NCBI RefSeq assembly: GCF_000188155.2
Contig: NZ_KE124774.1
Location: 2,176,356 to 2,240,355 of the forward strand
DNA length: 64,000 nt
Reading direction: 5' to 3'
DNA from: Methylocystis sp. ATCC 49242
Lineage (GTDB): Bacteria; Pseudomonadota; Alphaproteobacteria; Rhizobiales; Beijerinckiaceae
Each line of letters starts with the position of its first letter. Within the stretch, counting starts at the first letter, position 1. The position numbers and the translations under genes are program-made. The notes under the pieces were generated by a model. It did no database searches. It was not told the DNA's origin and saw only the letters and a list, made by a program, of their open reading frames with translations. Positions 35,895 to 44,922 of the stretch are shown here, one piece after another.

Positions 35895-36341
35895 TCACTT
35901 CCTGGCTCTGCGCGCGCCGGACTTGCTTGACTTTTGACCCAGTCCCATCTGCACGGCCAATTCGGATCGAGTTTTAGCGTAATTGGGCGCGACCATCGGA
36001 TAATCCGACGGCAGCCCCCATTTGGCGCGATACTGGTCAGGAGTCAGGGAATATGCGCTGCGAAGGTGACGCTTGAGCGATTTGAATTTCTTTCCGTCCT
36101 CGAGACAAATAATGAAGTCGGGCGTCACTGATTTCTTGATTGGAACTGCAGGTTCTTTCGGAGTCGTCGTATCGACAGCTGTAACCTGGCCGGACGCCAG
36201 CCGCACCAGCGAGGCGTGAACAGACTGCAACAAGGCGGGAAGCTCCGAAGCAGGCAAAGAATTGTTGGAGACGTAGGCCGACACGATTTCCGCCGCATAT
36301 TCGAGACTTGCGGCATGTTCGGGAGAATTGTCATCAGCCAT
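35895..36341 (-). CDS. MucR/Ros family zinc-finger transcriptional regulator
   Basis: A 148-residue protein typical of alphaproteobacterial MucR. The N-terminal oligomerisation region contains AAEIVSAYVSNNSLPASELP. The DNA-binding domain reads IICLEDGKKFKSLKRHLRSA, then LTPDQYRAKWGLPSDYPMVAPNYA, with a basic tail (KSSKSGARRARK). MucR proteins are H-NS-like repressors that bind AT-rich promoters controlling exopolysaccharide, motility and horizontally acquired genes. The second zinc-ligand histidine position reads SAY rather than THY, which also occurs in other family members. AAGAAGGAGC lies before the ATG. It is a single-gene unit in a gene-poor region, as is common for mucR paralogues. Confidence 0.9.
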   Translation of the reverse strand: MADDNSPEHAASLEYAAEIVSAYVSNNSLPASELPALLQSVHASLVRLASGQVTAVDTTTPKEPAVPIKKSVTPDFIICLEDGKKFKSLKRHLRSAYSLTPDQYRAKWGLPSDYPMVAPNYAKTRSELAVQMGLGQKSSKSGARRARK

Positions 36342-37188
36342 GAGCGGCGCTCCTTCTTAATCGAATCAGAAAACTCGGCCGGAATTTGAACACGTATTCC
36401 CCCTGTAGAAGCAAGCTGGAGCGCGAGACTAGACATCACTTCTTTCCGGGGCGCCCCAATGATAACGGTCGCATGCGGCGCGCGGCGCTGGATTATGTTG
36501 TCGCCCTTCACTGAAGCTGATCAATGATCTTTCCGATGATGTTGAGGATGATTGCCGCTTCATATCCGGGGCGCGGCGATTTCTATCGCTTCGTAGGCGC
36601 ACAAGACGAACTTTTGAGGACGTTTATAATTTCAGCTTCAAATCAACCCTTTGACATCTTCTACATTGACGCCGTAACGGCCGGAGCCGATAGACAATGC
36701 TCAAGGCCGCCGCCATCCCGGAACGAATATTTCGATCCGGAACGGGCGCGACGTCTTTTCCGGCGCCGACGCTCGAAGCAGGACCGTGCGCCGGGAGCTG
36801 CGAGGCACGGCTGAGAGGGCGACCTCGCCTGTCAAGGAATTCTTCATTATTTCAATATCCCGAATCAGTCGTCCATGATTCGGACATGCTCCGTTCCGGA
36901 CGTATTCAAGATTTTCCGAAATGAAGCAGCGCTGAAAGGTCTCGCATTAAGAACCTGATCAGATCATTCACCGAGGGCAAGCATCGAGGAAATGGCGCCG
37001 CGTCGCCTGTGCGATCCACCCCGACATCGCCTCCCCTAGACACCACGGCGCCGCCGACCGGCGGATCATGCGACAACTGAGGCTTGTGAGTTGAAATATT
37101 CCGCCGTTGAATTATTTCTGGCTGATCGCGAAGGCGAGGCGATGACCTCCTCTCGCTCCCGGAATTGCAAATTGATAGGAACCCCGCC
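36342..37188. other. Gene-poor stretch between the MucR and small membrane protein genes
   Basis: About 850 bases. It includes the likely promoter of the MucR gene. Minus-strand codons from 36511 run into the MucR gene in another frame and look spurious. No convincing gene, RNA or repeat is seen. Confidence 0.45.
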
Positions 37189-37395
37189 GTGCCGGACATT
37201 TCGAACAAACGACAGCCGCAAAATCAGGAGCGCAGCCAATATCCGTTGTGGTTCGCGATTGTAGGACTTGTAATAAGCATCGCCAGCTACGGCATGATGG
37301 ACTTGATGATTGGAGACGTCGTCTTCCTGTTTGGCGCGTTTTGCGCCGTTGTCGGGTTGGTCTATTGGTTTTTACAGCCGCGACACGGACTGTAG
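37189..37395 (+). CDS. Small two-helix membrane protein, unknown function
   Basis: From GTG 37189 the frame encodes 68 residues: a polar start (PDISNKRQPQNQERSQ) and two transmembrane segments (LWFAIVGLVISIASYGM and VVFLFGAFCAVVGLVYWFL). TAGGAA lies before the GTG; a TTG at 37165 is a weaker alternative. The composition is that of a real small membrane protein. I do not recognise a family, and neighbours give no clue. Confidence 0.5.
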   Translation: MPDISNKRQPQNQERSQYPLWFAIVGLVISIASYGMMDLMIGDVVFLFGAFCAVVGLVYWFLQPRHGL

Positions 37396-37540
37396 AAGGA
37401 ATATCGACCCGCAGGTCAGACCAAAGAAGCGCCGCACTGATGATGGAGCGCCGAGAGCGAATTCGCCGAATTTGCGCTCCAATTTCGGCCGTCCCGCGTT
37501 CTGACGGGAAAGCGCATATGCTTTCCATCAGCGCGCGCAA

Positions 37541-38719
37541 TTACGTTTCATCGGGCGAATAGTTGGACCCGGTGGCGCTGCGGCGCCTGATCAAAATTTC
37601 TACCGTCACCGCATTGATATCGACGACGCCGCAAAATCCCATGGTGAGGCTGAGTTCTTTCGCTATTATTTCGAGGCACAGGCGAACGCCCTCTTCGCCC
37701 AATGCGCCCAGACCATAAAGATAGGCGCGGCCAATCATGACGCCCCGGGCGCCGAGAGCGATAGCCTTCAACACGTCCTGCCCGCTTCTGACGCCGCCGT
37801 CGAGCCATGTCTCGACGCTCCCGCCGACTGCTCTCGCGATCGCCGGCAAGGTGGAAATCGAGGACGGCGCGCCGTCGAGCTGGCGGCCGCCATGGTTGGA
37901 GACGACAATCGCATCCGCGCCGACATCGACGGCGCGTCGCGCATCCTCGATGTCCATAATTCCCTTCAGAACAAGCTTGCCCTGCCAAAGGCGCCGGATC
38001 CAGGCGATATCCTCCCATGTCACCCTTGGATCGAACTGGCTGCTCGTCCAGGCTTCCAGCGACGCCATATTTTCCACGCCCGTCACATGCCCGACGACAT
38101 TGCCGAAAGTCCGCCGCCGCGTGCGCAGCATGGCGAGTCCCCACTTCGGCTTGCGCGCCAGATCGAGCAGATTTGCAAGGCCCGGTTTTGGGGGCGCCGA
38201 CAGCCCATTGCGCAAATCCTTGTGCCTTTGACCAAGCATCGGCAGATCGAGCGTGACGACGAGGGCGGAACATTTCGATTTCCCGGCCCGATCGATCAGA
38301 CGTTCGACGAAGGCGCGATCGCGCATGACGTAAAGCTGAAACCAGAATGGCCGGCTCGTGTGGGTTGCGACGTCCTCGATCGAACAGATGCTCATGGTCG
38401 AGAGACAGAACGGAACGCCGAAAGCCTCCGCCGCTCGCGCGGCAAGAATTTCGCCATCGGCGCGCTGCATTCCGCACATGCCTATCGGGGCCAGCGCGAC
38501 GGGCATGGCGACGTCTTGCCCGATCATTGTCGAGCGGAGATTTCGCCTCTCGATGTCGACAGCAACACGTTGTCTGAAGAGCAGATCGCCAAAATCACGT
38601 GTGTTTGCGCGGTAGGTCGTCTCCGTCCATGAGCCGGCGTCGGCGTAGTCGTAAAACATTTTCGGAACACGCCGACGCGCGAGACGACGCAGATCCTCGA
38701 TACAGGCGATGTGCGCCAT
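37541..38719 (-). CDS. lldD: FMN-dependent L-lactate dehydrogenase / alpha-hydroxy-acid oxidase
   Basis: A 392-residue TIM-barrel flavoprotein. It starts MAHIACIEDLRRLARRRVPK and has MFYDYADAGSWTE (active-site tyrosine), MPVALAPIGMCGM (FMN binding), VTLDLPMLGQRHKDLRNG, VLKGIMDIEDA (lysine), and SNHGGRQLDGAPSSISTLP containing the catalytic His and substrate-binding Arg. ETWLDGGVRSGQDVLKAIAL and GRAYLYGLGALG follow. It oxidises L-lactate, or a related 2-hydroxy acid, to the keto acid and passes electrons to the respiratory chain. GAAGGG precedes the ATG at 38719, preferred over 38773. It is a single-gene unit, and the exact substrate could also be glycolate or mandelate. Confidence 0.85.
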   Translation of the reverse strand: MAHIACIEDLRRLARRRVPKMFYDYADAGSWTETTYRANTRDFGDLLFRQRVAVDIERRNLRSTMIGQDVAMPVALAPIGMCGMQRADGEILAARAAEAFGVPFCLSTMSICSIEDVATHTSRPFWFQLYVMRDRAFVERLIDRAGKSKCSALVVTLDLPMLGQRHKDLRNGLSAPPKPGLANLLDLARKPKWGLAMLRTRRRTFGNVVGHVTGVENMASLEAWTSSQFDPRVTWEDIAWIRRLWQGKLVLKGIMDIEDARRAVDVGADAIVVSNHGGRQLDGAPSSISTLPAIARAVGGSVETWLDGGVRSGQDVLKAIALGARGVMIGRAYLYGLGALGEEGVRLCLEIIAKELSLTMGFCGVVDINAVTVEILIRRRSATGSNYSPDET

Positions 38720-39292
38720 GATCATCCCTTCGCCGGTTTCACCGCGACGCTCCTTGCGCCATTCGTGTCGCAAGCCGAAATGGAGCTCCCGAATTGTAAA
38801 TCATCCGCCCGGCCCTCCTCCAGCAATCCCGTCGACATGGCGCGTGACACGGTCCGGACCAGATACGACCGCCCGCCGACGCTCGCCGAGATGGAGCGGA
38901 TCAGGAGACTGACCCGCCGCATTCGTCGACACGCCTCCGGGAGCGGCCCGGTTGCTCAGCTCCGAATTGGCCATAAGGGGAGAGATGGCCCAACGCCCGG
39001 AACATATTCCTATGACCGCCGCCGGAATTCTCGATAGCGCGCTGATGCTGCTTGACTTTTGCCTTTTATTGCTATCCTTTTCCGCCGCCTCGTGACGCCG
39101 CATGTTTCACGAGACGCCGACGGAAACACGGTCAAGATTACGCAAGGCCAAAAAATGAGACGCCAGAAGCTGAACATTTTGCGCAAATCGGATTGCGTGT
39201 TTCGCATTCCAGATTGCAATGCGTTTTCAGAGCGTTAAATTTCATACAACCGTCACATGCCCTGTGGCGCCACGAAAAGAAGACCGAGATCC
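38720..39292. other. Intergenic region between lldD and the repressor gene
   Basis: About 570 bases. A 36-codon frame at 38986-39096 (MAQRPEHIPMTAAGILDSAL start) has an excellent Shine-Dalgarno (AAGGGGAGAG) but no recognisable family. A promoter-like TTGACT followed after about 15 bases by TATCCT lies inside it near 39050 and could serve the repressor gene. The stretch is more AT-rich than its surroundings. Confidence 0.35.
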
Positions 39293-39994
39293 ATGCACGA
39301 CCGCTTAAAGAAAGCGCGCATAAGCGCCGGCTATTCGACGGCGACAGATGCGATCAGACGTTTTGGCTGGAAGGGCTCGACATATCGGGCGCATGAAAAC
39401 AGCCAAAACCAATATGACGCCGAGACGGCGAAAATTTACGGCCAGGCTTATGGCGTGAGCCCCGGCTGGCTCCTGACCGGCGAAGGCGACATGAGCCCGC
39501 GGACCGCTGCGGCCTATTTGGCCGAGCCCCGGGAAGGCGCCCGCAACGCCTGCTTCGTCCCCCTCAAGGGAAAAGTGGCCGCCGGCATCTGGTCGGAGGT
39601 CTTTCTCGCCGAGAAGGACGACACGCAACAGAGAAGAACGCCGCTCCCTACCGATCCGCGTTTCCCCGAGGAGATACAATTCGATCTGGTCATCGAGGGC
39701 GCGTCGCTGAACAGATTTGCGCAGGAAGGGGATTATATTCGCTGCATCGACGCCAGGGACGCGGACGCCGAAATCCAGGACGGCGATCTCGTCGTTATCG
39801 AACGCATGCGCGAGAAAACGCTGCGGGAAATTTCCGGACGCCGATTGCAGAGGAATGGCGATCGCCACGAGTTCTGGCCCGAGTCCGACGATCCGCGCTG
39901 GCAAGCGCCCCTCGTCGCGAAGAATGGCCTGAGCGAGTCCGGCGAAGAGATCAGGGTAATCGGAAAGATCCTCTGGAAATATCGCGAGCCCTGA
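39293..39994 (+). CDS. Phage-type repressor: helix-turn-helix plus S24 peptidase-like domain
   Basis: A 233-residue regulator. Residues 1-65 form an XRE-type helix-turn-helix (DRLKKARISAGYSTATDAIR, then YDAETAKIYGQAYGVSPGWLL). A linker contains GKVAAGIWSE, where the Ala-Gly pair matches the LexA/CI self-cleavage site. Residues 125-233 resemble the S24 domain with the nucleophile context VIEGASLNRF and the GDYI and IQDGDLVVIE strands. The usual catalytic lysine (V-K-R-L in LexA) is not obvious; the matching position reads SGRRLQR. Self-cleavage may therefore be lost. No other phage gene is nearby, so it may act as a chromosomal stress regulator. Confidence 0.8.
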   Translation: MHDRLKKARISAGYSTATDAIRRFGWKGSTYRAHENSQNQYDAETAKIYGQAYGVSPGWLLTGEGDMSPRTAAAYLAEPREGARNACFVPLKGKVAAGIWSEVFLAEKDDTQQRRTPLPTDPRFPEEIQFDLVIEGASLNRFAQEGDYIRCIDARDADAEIQDGDLVVIERMREKTLREISGRRLQRNGDRHEFWPESDDPRWQAPLVAKNGLSESGEEIRVIGKILWKYREP

Positions 39995-40082
39995 GATTCC
40001 GGCCGCGGCGCGGGATGTCCCGTGGACGCCGTCGGCCACGAGTTCTCACCGACAATCAGCACCAGTTGATTGTCCTCCCCGG

Positions 40083-40120
40083 GGCGGCTCCGTTCGATAC
40101 AGACCTCGACCGGAGCCGCC
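40083..40120. terminator. Perfect 10-bp inverted repeat behind the repressor gene
   Basis: GGCGGCTCCG (40083-40092) and CGGAGCCGCC (40111-40120) can form a strong stem with an 18-base loop, 90 bases after the repressor stop. There is no U-tract, so it may be a rho-assisted terminator or an mRNA-stabilising hairpin. Confidence 0.4.
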
Positions 40121-40321
40121 TTGCACCGGAAAAAAGATTCGCGCTCGGCGGCCGAGTCGCCCGCAAATAAGGGGCGAAGACCGTCAGGACGCCGCCGAGC
40201 GATGCCTATTGCAAAAAGGCGAGAGGCCTGCCGAAGCAGCTTCGCCGGGCTATTCCATCGCGCCGCGCTGTTTTTCAGGTCTGGCTTGCGGTTATTTTTG
40301 TTGCACACGCGGCGGCGGGGT

Positions 40322-41101
40322 TCAGTTCGCCTTGTCTTTCGCCGCGAAAAACTCGGGCCGATATTCGAAATGCATCGTGTCGAAATGCCCCCATTTCCCG
40401 CCCCAGATGAAGCCATGACGCTCGAAGATCTCGACGATCTCATATGGAATGCGATTGCGATAGGCTCCCTTTCGCCACAGCCAGTAGTCGGCTTGCACAA
40501 TGCTGATGTCGATCGCCGCGCCATAGGCATGCATGCTGCGGGCGCCCGTGTCCTTGACGACGCGGCAATTGAAGGCGCCAGCGCTGGGGAAGGTGAGACG
40601 CTTCACTGGCGGCGGTAGCTGCTCCAGTTCCTGCCTGATTGCGCGCAGCTTGTCGGCGACGCCATTCACCTTGGTCACGCGCACGGCCTTTCCGCCGACC
40701 CATGGAACATCGACCAGGCGCTTCTGTGTTTCGCCCTTGTCGCAATCGCCATACATCTTGTCGAAGAAGGCCGCATTGCGGAAACGCCCCGGATCGTCGT
40801 TCGGTCCGGGAGGCTGGGCGAGCGGCCCGGTCTTGTAAGGAAGACTTAATTGGTCGAGCAACGAGGCGCGCCTCAGTTTCTCATCGAAACTCTTGTCCGC
40901 GCGACCGTCCGACAACGGCTGCTTCGTTCCATCACGCCATTGGACCGACGCCTCGTCCGCGCCGGCAAGATGATCAGGATAGGCGCGCACGAGCGCTTGC
41001 GGCGAGATCGCCTGCGCATGGGCGAGCTGGGACGCGAACACGGCGACGAAAACAAAAGAGACGCTCGCGCCGATACGTTTCGGCGCCTTTGGCGCATTCA
41101 C
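40322..41101 (-). CDS. Secreted M15-family peptidase (VanY/endolysin-like)
   Basis: A 259-residue protein with a clear signal peptide (RIGASVSFVFVAVFASQLAHA). The C-terminal half carries the M15 zinc motifs: RSMHAYGAAIDISIV, supplying His and Asp ligands, and WGHFDTMHFEYRPE, supplying the catalytic residue and last His ligand. Such enzymes cleave L-Ala-D-Glu or D-Ala bonds in peptidoglycan in the periplasm. The start is GTG 41101 with GGAGGATG upstream; the longer frame to 41149 adds residues before a good signal peptide. A conserved DVPWVGGKAVRVT segment precedes the catalytic part. It appears to be a single-gene unit. Confidence 0.8.
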   Translation of the reverse strand: MNAPKAPKRIGASVSFVFVAVFASQLAHAQAISPQALVRAYPDHLAGADEASVQWRDGTKQPLSDGRADKSFDEKLRRASLLDQLSLPYKTGPLAQPPGPNDDPGRFRNAAFFDKMYGDCDKGETQKRLVDVPWVGGKAVRVTKVNGVADKLRAIRQELEQLPPPVKRLTFPSAGAFNCRVVKDTGARSMHAYGAAIDISIVQADYWLWRKGAYRNRIPYEIVEIFERHGFIWGGKWGHFDTMHFEYRPEFFAAKDKAN

Positions 41102-41355
41102 GACATCATCCTCCAGCATCGAAGCGGCGCAGGGCAAGCGGCTTCGCAAAAAAGGGATCGCCGAACGCTCACCCCTGAAACCGCCAAGCTAAATATCGTC
41201 CTCGAATGGATGGCGCGCACTGCGATGAAGTGTCGCGGCGTTTCCTGCTCAACGCCGGCCGTTACAGCGGCTCGACGAAAGGTATGCGAACTTGCGGAGC
41301 AATCCATTCATGGACAATATGAAAGCCGGAAAATGAACGCGTGCAGGGCGGGATC

Positions 41356-41844
41356 ATGAAACGAATTGCGATAGTGACGTGCGCCTTCGTAATTTGCATT
41401 GCGATCGGCGCGGCGCCTGAAGCCCGGGCGAAGGAACAATGGGACAAGGCGCAGCCCGACCTGCAAAAGATCGGCGTGGAGCTTGTCGTATGCAAGGACT
41501 ATCCCGAACAGCTCATATGTCTCGGACTGGGCTGCGCGTCCGGCGCGTTCGAACTGATCAGCATTCGCAGCGCCTCCGGCGCATTCACCGAAGATGTGCA
41601 GCTGTCGGCCGGCGGCAAGACATTCGACGTGCGCTTTTCAGATCATGATCCAAAGATCATGGAGGTCGTGGGAACTTCCGGCTCCAGAGCGAAAGTTTCC
41701 TCCAATCTGGTCGACGCGATTGCAGCCTCCCGCAAGGTTACGATCCGCGATCCGAAAGCCGATGGATTCACGGAAAGTTATCTCACCAAGGGGTTGAAGG
41801 CGCTGCTTCAGGACCCGAAGGGCTCCTGCGCCGCGGTCAGGTGA
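41356..41844 (+). CDS. Small secreted protein of unknown function
   Basis: A 162-residue protein with a signal peptide (MKRIAIVTCAFVICIAIGAA, cleavage likely after ARA). The mature part has four cysteines (VVCKDY, LICLGLGCASG, GSCAAVR) that could form two disulfides, and otherwise beta-rich text. GGGCGGGATC precedes the ATG. I recognise no family. It is convergent with the sulfite dehydrogenase operon, and its stop is 43 bases from the cytochrome gene's stop. Confidence 0.65.
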   Translation: MKRIAIVTCAFVICIAIGAAPEARAKEQWDKAQPDLQKIGVELVVCKDYPEQLICLGLGCASGAFELISIRSASGAFTEDVQLSAGGKTFDVRFSDHDPKIMEVVGTSGSRAKVSSNLVDAIAASRKVTIRDPKADGFTESYLTKGLKALLQDPKGSCAAVR

Positions 41845-41886
41845 TAGTGGCGGCGGCTCCGCCCCCTGCGCCGCCTATTAAAGCGC

Positions 41887-42195
41887 TCAATAGGTTCGCG
41901 CGAGATAATCGATGATCGTCTTCGCATCGGCCTCGGAGATCGAAGCGTGATAGGCCTTGATCATCTTCCTGACTTCGGCCTCCCAGAAAGCAGCGCCGCG
42001 ATGGGGCGGCTGCGTGTTTACATAGTCGGCTGAGTGACAGGCGAGACAATTGTTTTGCGCAACGTCGCTCCCCGGTCCCGGACGAAAGACAGAGGTTTCT
42101 TCGGGCAGCGCATAAGTCAGGGGCTTTGCCGCGCCAGCGGTCACGAACAGCATTGACGCCGCGACGACGGCTTGCGTCCGGTTGAGTTTTCGCAT
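41887..42195 (-). CDS. Small periplasmic c-type cytochrome (SorB-like)
   Basis: A 102-residue mono-heme cytochrome c. It has a signal peptide (residues 1-23), a CLACH heme site (NNCLACHSADYVNTQPPHRG) and a C-terminal region with MIKAYHASISEADAKTIIDYL. This arrangement matches the small cytochrome subunit of SorAB sulfite dehydrogenases. The methionine in KMIKAY is the likely sixth ligand. It follows the molybdoenzyme gene by 15 bases and should accept its electrons and pass them to a terminal oxidase. Confidence 0.82.
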   Translation of the reverse strand: MRKLNRTQAVVAASMLFVTAGAAKPLTYALPEETSVFRPGPGSDVAQNNCLACHSADYVNTQPPHRGAAFWEAEVRKMIKAYHASISEADAKTIIDYLARTY

Positions 42196-42210
42196 GATCG
42201 CGCCCTCCGG

Positions 42211-43428
42211 TCAGTGCGCCGCGACGCGCACCGTCTCCACGACGTTGCGCATATAGCCGGCGGGGTTCCACAATGGCGCCATCGGCTGCGATTGCCCGAT
42301 TCTGTTGATGGCGCACACGCGCAGATGATGCTCGCCCCTCGCAAGTCGCGTCGTTGCGCGCCATTCGCGAAACGAGTAGCGCCCAAGGTCGGGGCCGAAA
42401 CTTGTCGCGCGCCAGTTCCGACCGCCATCGCTCGACAGCAGAACTTCCGTGACGCCATAGCCGCCATCGAATGCGACGCCTTTTACGAGAGTTTCGGCCC
42501 CGGCCTTCACTTTCGCGCCATCGGCGAGATTCGTTATGAATGACCGAACGTCGAGACGCCTGATCGGCGTCGTCGCCGTTGCCGTCTGACCCGGTTCCGT
42601 GCAGGCGCAGGCGTTGTCGGGAATCCGATAGGCGTTCTTGACCCAGAAACCGTCGAAGACGTTGTCGATGACTGTGATCTCGCTGAGATGCTTTACCCAA
42701 TAGGTGCCGTAATAGCCGGGAACGACGAGGCGCGCCGGAAAGCCGTTGAGCCATGGCAGGTCTTCGCCATTCATCGCATAGGCGATCATCACCTCGCCGT
42801 CGCGAGCGTGATCGATGTCCAGCGCCTTTTCGAAGTCGGGCGTTTCCGGCAGCACGGGTCGGTCGAGCCCGTTGAAAACGACCTGACGCGCGCCGGCCTG
42901 AACGCCCGCCTTGTCGAGCACGGACTTCAGCGATACGCCGCGCCATCGCGCATTGCCCATCGCGCCATTCGCCAGTTGCCCGCCCGCGACGCGGGGTTCG
43001 ACAAAACCGCGGCTGTTGCCGGAACACTGGTTCACGGCGACGATCTCGATTGGCTCGAAGCCTGTCTTCAGATCTTCCAGTGACAGCGACAGGGGACGGT
43101 CGACCTTGCCTTTCAATTCGATCCGATACGTCGCGGGATCGATCGACAACGGAATATCGGCGAGGTGATAACGCACGAAGAAGGCGTCATTGGGCGTGAT
43201 CGCTCCTTCATCGAAAACGCTGAAAGGCGTTTCGAGTTGCGGCGGGCGAGCGGTCAGCTGTATCAGCGGCCGTTTGCCGGGATAACGGACGAGCGGTCGT
43301 TCGCCATTTGCGAAAGGCAGCGTCACGCTCCCCTCCGCGCGCGCGCCCAGCGGAAACGCGAAACCATCGAAGGCTGCGCCGATCGTTGCGCCGCCCATTG
43401 CCTGTAACACGGATCGCCTTTTCATCAT
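42211..43428 (-). CDS. SorA-like sulfite dehydrogenase, molybdopterin subunit
   Basis: A 405-residue periplasmic molybdoenzyme. A Tat signal (MKRRSVLQAMGGATIG) is followed by the SUOX molybdopterin domain: NQCSGNSRGFVEPRVAGGQL contains the Mo-ligand cysteine, and GYYGTYWVKHLSEITV is conserved. A C-terminal Mo-co dimerisation domain (residues 280-400) contains VTEVLLSSDGGRNWRATSF. The full two-domain layout distinguishes it from the short enzyme at 2606. It is predicted to oxidise sulfite to sulfate with the downstream cytochrome as acceptor. It is middle gene of a three-gene unit: multicopper oxidase, this enzyme, cytochrome. The start may be either of two adjacent ATGs. Confidence 0.87.
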   Translation of the reverse strand: MMKRRSVLQAMGGATIGAAFDGFAFPLGARAEGSVTLPFANGERPLVRYPGKRPLIQLTARPPQLETPFSVFDEGAITPNDAFFVRYHLADIPLSIDPATYRIELKGKVDRPLSLSLEDLKTGFEPIEIVAVNQCSGNSRGFVEPRVAGGQLANGAMGNARWRGVSLKSVLDKAGVQAGARQVVFNGLDRPVLPETPDFEKALDIDHARDGEVMIAYAMNGEDLPWLNGFPARLVVPGYYGTYWVKHLSEITVIDNVFDGFWVKNAYRIPDNACACTEPGQTATATTPIRRLDVRSFITNLADGAKVKAGAETLVKGVAFDGGYGVTEVLLSSDGGRNWRATSFGPDLGRYSFREWRATTRLARGEHHLRVCAINRIGQSQPMAPLWNPAGYMRNVVETVRVAAH

Positions 43429-43497
43429 CGCACCGTTTCCCCGAAAGCATGGCGGCCAAGCGAAACGAACGGCGCCGCTGGGGCGCCTTATGCGACG

Positions 43498-44922
43498 TCA
43501 CGAATAGGCGAACGTCGCGAACATTCCCGCGTGCATGTGATACAGCAAATGACAATGGAAGGCCCAGCGGCCGGGATTATTGGCGTCGAAAGCCATGACG
43601 ACGCGTTTTCCCGGCGGAACCAGCACCGTGTCGCGCATGGCGCCCGGGAAGCGCGCGCCGTCGATCTCCACGACCTGAAACTGATGGCCATGCAAATGCA
43701 TCGGATGAGACATCATCGTCCGGTTCGTCAGCGCGATTTCGACGCGCTCTCCGAGAGCCAGCGGCAGCGGCGGCGTCGAGGCGCTCCACACGACATTATT
43801 CAGCGACCAGACATAGCTCGCCATATCGCCGGTCAGATCTATGGAATAGACGCGATCCGCCTTCCGCTGATCGAGCGGCGCGATGGCGCGCAGCTGCGAT
43901 TCGAGATCGAGGTTCAGCGCCGTCGACGCTTCCGCCGCGAGTTCCGGAACGCGCTCGATCGTCGCCCCGGCCGGCGCGAGGATAACGCCGGTCCGCCGTC
44001 TTTCGCCTTCCAGAACGAACAGAACCGGGAGCGCCTTCGCCTGCTTCGGCGTCTCCAGCAGAATGTCGAACCGCTGCGCGGATGCGATCGGAAAGCGCCG
44101 CCCGGCGATGGGAAGAACCTTCTGTCCGTCCACCGCGACGAGCTTTCCCTCGATCTCGCCGAGATCGACATGGAAGGCGCTCATCGATGCGCCGTTGATG
44201 ATGCGTAAAAGCACACGCCCGCCGGCGTCGATCCGGATGACCTCAGGATCAGCCAGCGTGCGGTCATTGGCGAGAAAGGCGTCGTATGTGACGTCGTTCA
44301 GATCGGGCCTGGCCGTTGGCGTCGTCATCGGCCCGGCCATCGCCTTGCCCATATGCATCCCGTGGCTCGCAGGCATGTCAGCGGAGGCGGCTCTTCGCTT
44401 TTGCCCAATGAGAGACGCATAAATCTCCTCGGCGGGCCTGAAGCTGAAATCGGCGAGCATGACGACGACCTCCTGCAGGTCCTCATGCGTCGCGCCGTCA
44501 TGGATGATCAGGGGCGCCGTCATGAGCGACTGCTCCTGAAATCCGACATGCGAATGCATCCAGTATGTGCCGCCGAACGTCAGCGGAAAATCATAATCCG
44601 CCGCGTCGCCCGGCGCGATGACCGGACCCGTCACCTCGGGCACGCCATCCTGTCGCCACGGCGGCGTGAGCCCGTGCCAGTGAATGAGGCTCGGCTCGCC
44701 CAGTTCATTTTCCACGCGCACGCGAAATGACGCGCCAACCTTCGTCGACAATCCGGAAACGCCGCTCGCCTGTCGAATGCCGTAAACGGAAGCAGCTCGG
44801 CCATTCACGTCGATGATGCGGCGCTGCAATTTCAGGACGGTGGGCGTCGCCGCCGCCTTGGCAATAGCGGGCGTCGCCGCCATGGCGACCGTGTTCAACA
44901 GAAGCGCGCGCCGCGTGAGCAT
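43498..44922 (-). CDS. Multicopper oxidase (CopA/laccase-like), Tat-exported
   Basis: A 474-residue three-cupredoxin oxidase. The Tat signal is MLTRRALLLNTVAMAATPAI. All four copper-binding motifs are visible: HWHG (near residue 82), HSHVGFQ (near 123), HPMHLHGHQFQV (near 411) and HCHLLYHMHAGM (near 458), giving one type-1 and a trinuclear copper site. A Met/His patch (HGMHMGKAMAGPM) could bind Cu(I). Such enzymes oxidise Cu(I) or phenols with reduction of O2 to water. AAGAGG precedes ATG 44922; the frame extends to 45228 over the divergent dsbA promoter and was rejected. It is 69 bases upstream of the SorA-like gene, an unusual pairing. Confidence 0.87.
   Translation of the reverse strand: MLTRRALLLNTVAMAATPAIAKAAATPTVLKLQRRIIDVNGRAASVYGIRQASGVSGLSTKVGASFRVRVENELGEPSLIHWHGLTPPWRQDGVPEVTGPVIAPGDAADYDFPLTFGGTYWMHSHVGFQEQSLMTAPLIIHDGATHEDLQEVVVMLADFSFRPAEEIYASLIGQKRRAASADMPASHGMHMGKAMAGPMTTPTARPDLNDVTYDAFLANDRTLADPEVIRIDAGGRVLLRIINGASMSAFHVDLGEIEGKLVAVDGQKVLPIAGRRFPIASAQRFDILLETPKQAKALPVLFVLEGERRRTGVILAPAGATIERVPELAAEASTALNLDLESQLRAIAPLDQRKADRVYSIDLTGDMASYVWSLNNVVWSASTPPLPLALGERVEIALTNRTMMSHPMHLHGHQFQVVEIDGARFPGAMRDTVLVPPGKRVVMAFDANNPGRWAFHCHLLYHMHAGMFATFAYS

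Noticed and set aside
36125-36511. Minus-strand frame upstream of and overlapping the MucR gene
   Set aside because: It runs into MucR in another frame and has no ribosome-binding site; the first part lies in the presumed promoter region.
38711-39037. 108-codon plus-strand frame after lldD
   Set aside because: It starts opposite the lldD start, lacks a good ribosome-binding site and shows only low-complexity Arg-rich text; left unannotated.
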